From Histomonas meleagridis (taxonomy: Eukaryota; Parabasalia; Tritrichomonadida; Dientamoebidae): a DNA stretch of 64,000 nt. Positions within the stretch are counted from its first letter, which is position 1. Every line of letters starts with the position of its first letter. Made by a program: the position numbers and the translations under genes. Below are positions 19,877 to 28,491 of this stretch, in pieces. Under the pieces are notes generated by a model. The model saw nothing but the letters and a program-made list of their open reading frames with translations. It was not told the origin of the DNA and searched no databases. The stretch lies in contig WSYJ01000186.1 of the NCBI GenBank assembly GCA_020186115.1, forward strand, positions 930,001-994,000, read 5' to 3'.

Positions 19877-20726
19877 ATGGAAAATGATATCGAAAATGCT
19901 TTTAAGGCTTGTGAAGAAAGAAAAATTGATATTCTACGCGATGTCGTACCTCAAGTAATTGACCCTAATATAAAAATAGATTTGTTCATTTTTTATTTAT
20001 ATGGGATAAAAATGGAATAAAAATTGTAAAGGCAAATTTACTTCATGTAGCAGCTTTTTCGGGATCTGATGATTGCGTAAAATACTTGGTTCAATGTGGT
20101 GCTGATGTTTCAATTTTAGATATTCATTTGAATTTTTTGATATTTCTTAAAAAATTATGAAAGAATTGGTTTAGTGTTTTTAGAACGCCTTTGCACTTTG
20201 CAGTAATTACAGGGAATAATAAAATCGTTAAATTTCTTTTAGAAAAAGGTGCTGATCCAAATTGTAGAGATATTATTTCATTTTTATATTTCATGTAATT
20301 TTAACAAATTTGGCGTTTTTGTAATAATTAATGGACTCCATTACATAGAGCAGCATTATGGAATTATACAAATATCATATCTTTACTAATTGATAAAGGA
20401 GCAAATGTGAATGCAACAGATGAAAATAATCTTTACCTAAATTTGATTGGACACCATTACATGTTGCTGTAAAATGGAATCGAATAGAATCTGTTGAACT
20501 ACTTATTGAACAAAAAGCTGATGTAAGTATTAAGGTTTGATCTATTCTTTGAATGATGTTTGTGTGGCGATTTTTCTGTTTATTTTTTTATATTTGGTGA
20601 TCTTATTTTATTTATAAATTACCACTTCACATAGCACAAATGTTGCATTTACCAAAGATGTCGAACATACTTCGTAAAGCTCAAGGTGAACAAGCAATTA
20701 GAACTGCATTACTAGAATATGAATAA
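19877..20726 (+). CDS. Small ankyrin-repeat gene interrupted by five inserts
   Basis: Starts with ATG at 19877 (MENDIENAFKACEERKID) and ends with TAA at 20724-20726 after RTALLEYE. Between these lie five ankyrin units with intact LLHVAA, TPLHFAV, TPLHRAA, TPLHVAV and LPLHIAQ starts. Before each unit an AT-rich insert shifts frame or brings stops: about 55-65 bp before units 1-3, only about 14-17 bp before unit 4 (near 20432), and about 95 bp before unit 5 (20536-20632). Removing the inserts gives one protein of roughly 190 residues. Inserts lack matched GT and AG ends that restore frame. Ankyrin proteins bind other proteins; the partner is unknown. The exact insert edges cannot be fixed from sequence alone. 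Confidence 0.6.
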
Positions 20727-20863
20727 ATAATTATTTTTATGAAACAAAATTCCTTGGATTTATATAGCAAAACAAATGTTGTTTTAAAGTTTTATACATA
20801 ATGATATGCAAAAATTCTAGGATTTTTAAGGAATTTTAGAAAGAATACGTTAAAAATATTTTC

Positions 20864-21316
20864 ATGTTCAAGGCAGAAAAGACTATAACTGATCCAAAAA
20901 TAACACGACATTGTAATTATGGAACATTTGTTTCTAGAGTTGATAAAAGATCAATTAATTTTACCGGATTAGCAATTCATTCAAATCCATCACCTGCATT
21001 TTCTCCAAAAAAAAGATCTCCACCAAAACACTTCCCAAAATCAAGCTTTCACATTCAAGTAGAAAAGGAATTAGAAGAAAGAAACAAACAACAAAAGCAA
21101 ATGGAAAAAAATTTAGCAGCAAAAAAAGCATATGCAAAAGAGTTAAATAAAAGACTAAAAACATACCAAAGCAATAGAGCATTTCTAACATCAGGATATA
21201 AACTTTGTTCAAACTTGGAGATAATTGATATCCCACCTGATTATGAGCAAATGGCTTTATTCAGATATTGTTTTTTAAATGATGAAACAAACGAAAGCGT
21301 ATTATCTGATATGTAA
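20864..21316 (+). CDS. Hypothetical basic coiled-coil protein
   Basis: 150 residues from an ATG preceded by TTTTC (an initiator-like context). The first 60 residues are basic and rich in Ser/Pro (SPKKRSPPKH). Residues about 65-105 (VEKELEERNKQQKQMEKNLA and on) form a strongly predicted charged coiled coil. The last 20 residues are acidic. This looks like a small cytoskeletal or flagellar protein, but I do not recognise a family. It sits between two plus-strand genes with its own spacing. Confidence 0.6.
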   Translation: MFKAEKTITDPKITRHCNYGTFVSRVDKRSINFTGLAIHSNPSPAFSPKKRSPPKHFPKSSFHIQVEKELEERNKQQKQMEKNLAAKKAYAKELNKRLKTYQSNRAFLTSGYKLCSNLEIIDIPPDYEQMALFRYCFLNDETNESVLSDM

Positions 21317-21511
21317 CACATATTTTTTATATATTTTTGTAATAAATTGTTTTTAATTTTTCATTATTTTAATTTACTTAATGAGAAATTTGTCATACTG
21401 TAGTTGAATCTAATAGAAAAGAAATATTGTTCTATATGAAAAATAAAAATGTAATTAAATAGAAGAATTTTACAATTATATGAAAGATATGTCACATAAC
21501 ATGTCCTTGTA

Positions 21512-22306
21512 ATGCCAACACAAGAACCATTTTTTACAAAATATTTTCCAACTTTATTTATACTTGGAATCGGTCTTTCGCTTGGCTTTTGTGACTTCTT
21601 TTTTTTCTACCCTCATATATTCGAAGTTACAGATAATAAGATATTATATGCATTGAATTTCATAATTTCCTTTTTATTCCTTTGCCTTTGGATTTGGTGC
21701 TGGATTGCTACTGCAGCTAATGATGCAGGAAGTGTTAAAGGCTTTCTTAAATCACGTCAATTATTAAGCGATATTCAAGATGGCTTTATACCAGAGTCAC
21801 TTCGCCATCTTCAGATTTGTCCAGAATGTATGCTTCCTAAGCCTCCTCATGCAAAACATTGCGATATATGCGGAACATGTCAACTCAGATATGATCATCA
21901 TTGCGGTGTTTTTGGCAATTGTATAGCAGATAAAAATTTCAAGTCATTTATACTCAGCTTTTGGTACGGTGCATTATTTTGTTTTTCCATCGTCCCATCA
22001 TCAGTCGAAATTTATAAAATGCCCAAATACAAACATAAAACCCTCCATGTACTCTCAATTATACTTCTCTTATATGGAGGGATTTTAGGAGTTTTCTTAA
22101 TATATTCAATGTTTAGTTTTTTAATTGGCAATTTAGAAACATTTTCAGTTGCATATAGATTCGATAAAAACAATCCAAAAAAGAGGTTCAGGATGTTGTT
22201 TAAGACTTTTGGAAATCATTGGTATGAATATTTTATACCCACACAAAAATATTCAAAATATGGATGGCCTGGTGTTATTTGGGACCAGGGAGAATATTTA
22301 TTGTAA
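21512..22306 (+). CDS. DHHC-type protein S-acyltransferase
   Basis: 264 residues. Two N-terminal membrane segments (about 14-33 and 45-67) precede the cysteine-rich domain, which reads CPECMLPKPPHAKHCDIC, then RYDHHCGVFGNCI; the DHHC catalytic motif is intact, although Gly replaces the usual Pro after it. Two more membrane segments follow (about 148-166 and 180-205). The C-terminal cytosolic tail has no other domain. Such enzymes palmitoylate cytosolic cysteines of membrane-associated proteins such as Rabs and signalling proteins. The four-segment topology is standard. Confidence 0.92.
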   Translation: MPTQEPFFTKYFPTLFILGIGLSLGFCDFFFFYPHIFEVTDNKILYALNFIISFLFLCLWIWCWIATAANDAGSVKGFLKSRQLLSDIQDGFIPESLRHLQICPECMLPKPPHAKHCDICGTCQLRYDHHCGVFGNCIADKNFKSFILSFWYGALFCFSIVPSSVEIYKMPKYKHKTLHVLSIILLLYGGILGVFLIYSMFSFLIGNLETFSVAYRFDKNNPKKRFRMLFKTFGNHWYEYFIPTQKYSKYGWPGVIWDQGEYLL

Positions 22307-22447
22307 TTAAAATAGAAATATTTGGTTTTAATTTTTTTTAGCGCTCAAAAATTTTTCTATGATTTTTGAGTCAAATTTTATCGTCATATATTCAAATTTT
22401 ATTGTCATCCATTCAATTTATTCAACAATTTCATTTCACTTTTAAAA

Positions 22448-23173
22448 ATGCCTAAATACCTTCTAATCATTGCAAATGCTTGCCCTGGGAATACATCACA
22501 CTCTCATCGTCTAGCTGAAGCATCAAAGGAAGTTCTTACAGCAGCTGGAAATGAAGTAAAGATTGTTGATCTCATTAAAGTTGGATTTGGTGTTACAGCA
22601 TCACAAGATGATTTCCTTGATAAGGGTGGCGATCCATTTGATTATGCAGCAGCACAAACTCCATCAAATCTTTGTGAAGCAATCATTGAACAACAAAAAC
22701 TTATAGAATGGTGCACACACATCATAGTTTTTGCACCTGTTTGGTACTATCGCATTCCATCATGCTTCCAAGCATGGCAAGAACGTGTTTGGACTAAAGG
22801 TTGGGCATATAGCAAACCGGTTGAAACACTTGGAACATATGGAAAGAAGGCAATGTTCGTTCTTACTGCTGGCGCAGGCGAATCTTATTATACACATGGA
22901 AATTCTCTCACAAGTATTGATGGGTTAATGTATTTTTATACATTTTCAATGGCAAGGTGTGGAATGACTGTGTATGAGACACAACTTCTTGGCAATGTAT
23001 CATACAAAAACGAGGAAACATTTGCTCATCAACTTGAGTTATGGAAGAAAGCTGTGCTCAAGATGGAAAAGAGGAAGATACTTCCTCATGACAAAGTGGT
23101 TGAAGGAAAAGATAATGTGCAAATATTTGCAGAATTCCCTGTCTTCCCACTTGAACAAGCAGCTGAACTCTAA
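22448..23173 (+). CDS. Flavodoxin-fold NAD(P)H:quinone oxidoreductase
   Basis: 241 residues of the Flavodoxin_2 (NQO/MdaB/azoreductase) family. Seen: the first strand and loop YLLIIANACPGNTSHSHRLA, which bind the FMN phosphate, FAPVWYYRIPSCFQAWQERV with the family's Trp-x-x-Arg-Val segment, and TAGAGESYY. It reduces quinones or similar acceptors with two electrons, which protects a microaerophilic cell from radicals and can matter for activation of redox drugs. A TCATTTCAC initiator-like sequence precedes the ATG. Transcription is from the same strand as the DHHC gene, 140 bases away, without sign of an operon. Confidence 0.85.
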   Translation: MPKYLLIIANACPGNTSHSHRLAEASKEVLTAAGNEVKIVDLIKVGFGVTASQDDFLDKGGDPFDYAAAQTPSNLCEAIIEQQKLIEWCTHIIVFAPVWYYRIPSCFQAWQERVWTKGWAYSKPVETLGTYGKKAMFVLTAGAGESYYTHGNSLTSIDGLMYFYTFSMARCGMTVYETQLLGNVSYKNEETFAHQLELWKKAVLKMEKRKILPHDKVVEGKDNVQIFAEFPVFPLEQAAEL

Positions 23174-23326
23174 ACAAAATTCTATGTCATAATTTTTAGT
23201 GTTAAACTATCAGATTTATATAAATAATATGAATACATCGAACAATGGAACAAATCATTAATAAAATTATGTTTTTGATGAAAATCATATGAAAAAATAT
23301 GCTTAGTTATAACGTAGTATAATTAT

Positions 23327-23887
23327 TTATTTTAAATATTCAATAATTTCAACAAACCCATTTCGTTCAAGTTCTTGGGCAACATTTGTCCTTAATGTTA
23401 AAACATCATTCTTATTTAAAGAGAGGAAACTATCACCAACAAATATGGATCCTGCTTCCCTTAAAACTTTAACTTCTGCATTTAGTCCAAGCGGTGGTTT
23501 GAATGGGGCAAAGGCTTCAAACTTAGTTTCCCTTTTGAAAGCTGCCAATTTTTGTTGATATGAATTAACAAATTCAACTTCTGATGGAGAAAGAGCTTTT
23601 CTTGATTCTTGATCAAGCGGTGCTCTTGATTTATTCATTACTTCAAGAATTCTCTGTAATCTTGCACGATGATAAAGATCAATTCCTTCTTGTAACCGTG
23701 CTGCATGCTGTTTTAAAATGATTGCCCTTACCTGTAATGATTCATCTGTTTGTGCTACTTCTTGAAGAATACTTGAAATAATTTCTCTTGTTTTATGAAC
23801 TGAATTCGAATCATACGGAGGAATAATACCTGTTGAGTCCTGGAGTGACCTGAGAGAAGAACAAATATCTGCTGACCAAATCGACAT
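23327..23887 (-). CDS. GINS complex subunit Psf1
   Basis: 186 residues. Residues about 30-85 hold the family helix pattern, with an R-x-x-x-x-x-x-H segment, the YHRARLQRILEV motif and then ALSPSEVEFVNSYQQKL, which corresponds to the conserved ls-x-x-E-x-x-F-x-x-x-Y block of Psf1. The C-terminal small B domain follows (GSIFVGDSFLSLNKNDVLTL). Psf1 is part of the GINS tetramer that joins MCM2-7 and Cdc45 in the replicative helicase. The length is close to human GINS1 (196). It shares a 67-bp divergent promoter with the next gene, containing ACCGCCAA. Confidence 0.75.
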   Translation of the reverse strand: MSIWSADICSSLRSLQDSTGIIPPYDSNSVHKTREIISSILQEVAQTDESLQVRAIILKQHAARLQEGIDLYHRARLQRILEVMNKSRAPLDQESRKALSPSEVEFVNSYQQKLAAFKRETKFEAFAPFKPPLGLNAEVKVLREAGSIFVGDSFLSLNKNDVLTLRTNVAQELERNGFVEIIEYLK

Positions 23888-23954
23888 GGGAACTCCTTCT
23901 TATTTTACCGCCAATTTTTCTGAAACAACTTAATATTAAACGTACAACATTGAA
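23888..23954. promoter_or_regulatory. 67-bp divergent promoter, Psf1-like / GTPase-like
   Basis: Only 67 bases separate the two start codons. The segment includes TTACCGCCAATTTTTC, an M3-like box (GGCGGTAA on the other strand) that could serve both directions. Confidence 0.45.
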
Positions 23955-24611
23955 ATGATCCCACGCCAAAAAAAAGTTCCACAAGTTAGTCGAATTGCAG
24001 GTGCAATTGATGGAAGTCCTTTGGGTGTTCTCGATAATCCGGCTTTACCTCAAGATGGTGGAGTAAATCATGTAATTTTTTATCCATTTGAAAGTGGCAT
24101 TGGAACAACAACTATTGTTCAACGCCTTTGTGGCTCAAATCCAACAGATCCAAATCCGTCATCCGGAATTAATGGTTATAGAGCAGTTTGGAGCCTTGAA
24201 CTTGATTCTGTAGGATCAATATTATATGAAAATATTTTTTTATGGGATGTTTGTTATGAAACAATTTTATCAAGTCAAGAACAAGCAGAGTCATTACTTA
24301 ACACAGCAAAATTAATTGTAATGGTGATCCCATCTGAAAACCGTTCAATTATACAGCGTGTTATCGGTTGGTATCAAGAACACATACAAGAATCACAAAG
24401 AGCTGTTGCTGTTATTACGAGATGTGATCGAGTTGAATCAGCACAAATTCGCCCTTCAGATGTAGAAAACCTCTCACGTGCTTTAAACATTAGTGTTGTC
24501 CAAGTTTCAGGAGCTAATATTGATTCTTCCAAATTAAAAGAAAACAGAAAAGAATCAATCCATCCCTCTATCAGAAAACTAGCTCTAGCTATCAAAGACA
24601 ATCTTCAATGA
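23955..24611 (+). CDS. Degenerate Ras-like GTPase, possibly RSG1/CPLANE2 type
   Basis: 218 residues with a recognisable but altered G-domain. The P-loop region reads FYPFESGIGTTTIVQRL, where the usual GxxxxGKS/T has lost its Lys. The G3 position reads LWDVCYE in place of WDTAGQE, and the G4 position has ITRCD. There is no C-terminal cysteine. Such divergence fits RSG1/CPLANE2-like or other ciliary pseudo-GTPases, plausible in a flagellate, but the match is weak. Nucleotide binding is doubtful without the P-loop Lys. Divergently transcribed from the Psf1 gene. Confidence 0.5.
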   Translation: MIPRQKKVPQVSRIAGAIDGSPLGVLDNPALPQDGGVNHVIFYPFESGIGTTTIVQRLCGSNPTDPNPSSGINGYRAVWSLELDSVGSILYENIFLWDVCYETILSSQEQAESLLNTAKLIVMVIPSENRSIIQRVIGWYQEHIQESQRAVAVITRCDRVESAQIRPSDVENLSRALNISVVQVSGANIDSSKLKENRKESIHPSIRKLALAIKDNLQ

Positions 24612-25174
24612 ATGTTTAAACTATGAATTGTTTAAAAGAATAGAAACATATGAGATTTTAAAAAAAAAACTTTCGACCAGAATTTTTGCGGCCTGACAAA
24701 ATTGAATGGATGATTTTTGAATACTTTACGAATATTCATTCAATTTGGAGTTTTCAATTCAATCGTTCTACTTGATATTTCACACGAATAATTGTTTCGA
24801 AAGATCTGTACGTTTATTTGATTCAAAAAGTTCTTACGAACAAATTTAACCTCAAACAAAAAAATCTTGTTATATATATATGGAATCACATTAATAGCTA
24901 TAAATATCATATCACTGACCTATGTTCTAATGTTTTTAAATATATATTTATATTTTTTTTTTATTTTATAAATCTTGATAAAAATAATGTTTCATGTTTT
25001 CTAAAATGAACTGAATATTATAAGATAATTAATAATTCATACTCGTGTATATAATTTTCGACTCAAAAAATTAATTTTTCATCCCAAAAAAATTATTCGT
25101 ATTTCTGACTTTATGACACTCAGAATGACGCTAATTGGTGTAATATTTTCACATTTAATTTTACCTGAGAAGGA
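24612..25174. other. Intergenic stretch, no gene seen
   Basis: About 560 very AT-rich bases with only short chance frames (for example 24818-25009). No RNA gene, repeat or promoter motif was recognised with confidence. Confidence 0.5.
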
Positions 25175-27610
25175 ATGTTCCTTTTTTTGGTGATTGCAGT
25201 TGCCCCAATATCAAAAGTAGGCGACGGCATGTCAGACCTTCGTGACTCCGTTATTATTGATGCACTCAGATTTTTATTAACAGAATTTATTGGAATGACT
25301 GGTCCATTAAACATAAATTCTCTTATGAACAGATTTACAAATTCAACAGGTAGCTTTGATTTAATCCCAGTTTTAGAATATTTCGGACTCAAAACCCCAC
25401 TTACAATATCAACAAATCTCACAAATGGAACACTTGATGTCATTTTCAATAGCATCGGTCTTTCTGGAATGAATACATTTAATGAATTTTCTTTATTTGT
25501 TCCAACATCTAGTTATATATTAGATAATCATATTGCACTTGATTCACTTGGTGTTACTCTTAATATATCACTCAACATTACCTCTACTGATGGTGTTGTT
25601 CATACCAATGGAATTCCTGTTCTCAAAACATTTGATTTTGATCTCCTCACAAATGATGATTCAATAGATTTTGAACTTCAAATTGCATCTCCCAAAGGAC
25701 AAGGCAATAATTATACTAATCCAATGTGTCTTAACATGGCCTGTCTTTCCAAAATGATTTATCCAAATCAAACCGGAATATATGATTTAACTATTGGAAC
25801 CGAACTCTTAAACACTACTCTTAATCTTGATCCTCCACTTGATACAAACAAGCCACTTGAAGCCGAAGTTCTTCAACTTCTATCGAATGTTCGCTCATAT
25901 TTATCATATAGTGTTCATGGGTTACTTAATCCACTTTTAAACTTTGCGATGAAGAACATTGGCAACGATGCCATTAACAAAGCACTTTCCAATGCATTAA
26001 TGAATGCAGACGATTGTGAATCCCTTCCAGAATATCCATATGATCAATTTGATTTAACGTCAACACTTGCAGCAGTGTGTACATTCATTGGCGTAACTAT
26101 TATAATTTTAATTATAGTTGTAATCATGCAAAAGAGGAATTCATGTTCATTCTTTAGAACAGATTCGAAAGCAAGTTTATTAATGACTCCCAAACTTCCA
26201 TTGTTTGTTCGTATCTTAATGCCATTTTTAATCTTTATGAATGTTAGTTTATTCATTTCATCTAACACAGGTATTGGTGCATCTGTCTTCATTAAGTTAA
26301 ACATTGGCGATAAGATTGTTAGTTTCCCATCAATGTTCGATTTCGGATTAATTAATTCCATTAAAGAAATGTGGGTTGGAAATGCCATTTTCTTATCCAT
26401 TTTAATTGCAGTAATGTCATGCATTTGGCCATATACCAAATTAATATTAATGACATTGATCTGGATATTACCAACGAATATATTATCTGAAAGAAGACGT
26501 AAATCATTTTTACATATGTTAGATGTATTAGGTAAATGGTCATTAGTTGACTCATATGTTATGATCTTAATGTTAGTTGCATTTCATTTTGCTATTGATA
26601 TACCCAACATTAGTACAACAGTCGGCGAACAATTTGTAGCAAATCTTTGGGTTTATCCTGCGTATGGATTTGTTACATTATTACTTGCTACAGTATTCTC
26701 ATTAGCACTTTCACATATCATTATCGGTATAGTTCGACATGTCGATGATGAAAAAGATCCACATGAAGAAGAGAAACCTAAATCATTATTCCAAATGTGT
26801 GATAATAAGTTCCAAGCAATTATTGTACCTATTGTAATGTTAGTTGCTTTAGTATTAGTTATAGTCGGAGTATGTTTGAAGTCATTTTCATTTGATTTCG
26901 TTGGATTGTTAGGTTGGGCAATGAATTTATTAGGAAAGCCAAATTATAACGAATATTCTGTTATTGATTTAGCACTTGATGTCCCTTCTGCAGCAGAATA
27001 CCCGAACACATTTAATGTCCGTTTCACTCAAGCATTATATTTCCTCGTAAGTATCTTAGTACCTATGATACATATTGTCTGTTCGATACTTTTATGGTTT
27101 ATACCCATGAAATATAAATTGATGAAATTGTTGTTTGAAATCGTCGAAACGATTTACGCTTGGAGTTGTTTGGATGTGTTCGTCATTAGTATCATCGCTG
27201 CTGTTTTGGAAATTTCTCAATTCGCTGGTTTTATGGTCGGAGATAAATGCGAAATGATCGATCCAATTGTCGAAATGTTCTTTAGTGATGAAGATATAAT
27301 TCATGGGCATGAAAAATGCTTTAGCGTGATCACAAGATTATTGTCCGGCTCTTATTTGTTACTTGTGGCAGCAGTGTTTCATGACGCAGCTACAATCGCT
27401 TATAATAGAATTATTAGAAAGAAATTGGAAAGCACAATTGACTCAGGCGAAAAGGAATTACTTTCGGCGAATGAAGATGACGAAGATAAATCTGATATAG
27501 AGGAAACAAGTCAAAAGTCTGCGGGCGAAATTAGTATTAGTGAAGAAAGTTCAAGTCATGATAAAAGCAGCAGCAGTAGCAGTAGCAAAGAAAGTGAAAG
27601 TAGTAGCTGA
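25175..27610 (+). CDS. Large membrane protein: lumenal lipid-binding-like domain plus two PqiA-like halves
   Basis: 811 residues. A signal peptide (residues 1-14) precedes a lumenal domain of about 270 residues rich in N-glycosylation sequons. This domain has alternating hydrophobic strands and a segment ending in NADDCESLP, and resembles TULIP/BPI-type lipid-binding domains in layout only. After a membrane helix (about 295-315) come two blocks of four or so membrane segments. Each carries the PqiA-family pattern: W-S-L-V-D-S-Y-V-M (about residue 452) and W-S-C-L-D-V-F-V-I (about 662), preceded by an IWPYTK segment. The C-terminus is an acidic, Ser-rich tail. PqiA/LetA proteins in bacteria drive lipid transport with MCE partners. 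Role here inferred: lipid handling at a membrane. Confidence 0.6.
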   Translation: MFLFLVIAVAPISKVGDGMSDLRDSVIIDALRFLLTEFIGMTGPLNINSLMNRFTNSTGSFDLIPVLEYFGLKTPLTISTNLTNGTLDVIFNSIGLSGMNTFNEFSLFVPTSSYILDNHIALDSLGVTLNISLNITSTDGVVHTNGIPVLKTFDFDLLTNDDSIDFELQIASPKGQGNNYTNPMCLNMACLSKMIYPNQTGIYDLTIGTELLNTTLNLDPPLDTNKPLEAEVLQLLSNVRSYLSYSVHGLLNPLLNFAMKNIGNDAINKALSNALMNADDCESLPEYPYDQFDLTSTLAAVCTFIGVTIIILIIVVIMQKRNSCSFFRTDSKASLLMTPKLPLFVRILMPFLIFMNVSLFISSNTGIGASVFIKLNIGDKIVSFPSMFDFGLINSIKEMWVGNAIFLSILIAVMSCIWPYTKLILMTLIWILPTNILSERRRKSFLHMLDVLGKWSLVDSYVMILMLVAFHFAIDIPNISTTVGEQFVANLWVYPAYGFVTLLLATVFSLALSHIIIGIVRHVDDEKDPHEEEKPKSLFQMCDNKFQAIIVPIVMLVALVLVIVGVCLKSFSFDFVGLLGWAMNLLGKPNYNEYSVIDLALDVPSAAEYPNTFNVRFTQALYFLVSILVPMIHIVCSILLWFIPMKYKLMKLLFEIVETIYAWSCLDVFVISIIAAVLEISQFAGFMVGDKCEMIDPIVEMFFSDEDIIHGHEKCFSVITRLLSGSYLLLVAAVFHDAATIAYNRIIRKKLESTIDSGEKELLSANEDDEDKSDIEETSQKSAGEISISEESSSHDKSSSSSSSKESESSS

Positions 27611-28491
27611 AGATGATAATAATAATAACTATTTGATTTATAAATCTATCCTTAGATTGATTTTATTTATGTAATTTCATTTTGTCAAAAATGAGAAAAG
27701 ATTGACGTACTTTGTCCCCCGTTCTTTGCATTTAAATTAAATATTATACATAACATTTGGTGTTATGAATTTCTGAGTATAAAAATATTTTTCTGTATAT
27801 TGTTATCTTTATGATATAATAAATGAACTATAAACTGAGTTAGAGTAGTGTAAACAAAATTAATTTCACATTTTCTCTAAATGTGAATTAATAAAATATA
27901 TTTGTGTAAATGTAAAGATTATAAGAGAGAGTGTAAACCATATATAAAACAAAAAATACCCCAAGAAAAAAATTTAATATGATATTGAAAATAAATATAA
28001 TCATGAACATATCATTAAAATATTGTTTTTATTACCATGTGCATGAAAAAATATTTAAAAAAAACAAATATTTGCGGAAATTGCATAATTTATTAAATTT
28101 CCCTCATTTCCGAACCAATGATAAATTAACCTCGACATATATACAAATAGATTTTATAAATTTTGAAATGATTTTATTAATTTATATTTAAAAAAAAAAT
28201 TATTTTAAATGATACAACTTTTTTGCCTATGTTTGTTTGCATATTTTCTATCAAAATATCTATCGTCATTGAATTTTCACATTACGAAAATAAAAATATT
28301 TTTTTTTTCTGTAATTGTTTTCGACAAATTCTTACATTTTCGAACTGTATTTATTTTTTTCAGAAAATTAAAAGAATTAATTTCTAATTTTTTTTTTCGT
28401 TAACACCTGCTGAGTTATAGTCTAATTTAAGGGATTCTGGAGGTTTTTTAAACAAAAAGTTCGTTGTATAGCACCCTTATTCAAGTATTCA
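27611..28491. other. Intergenic stretch, no gene seen
   Basis: About 880 bases, extremely AT-rich, with A- and T-runs. Short frames at 27979-28191 and 28209-28403 are compositionally like the background. No RNA gene or repeat was recognised. Confidence 0.5.
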
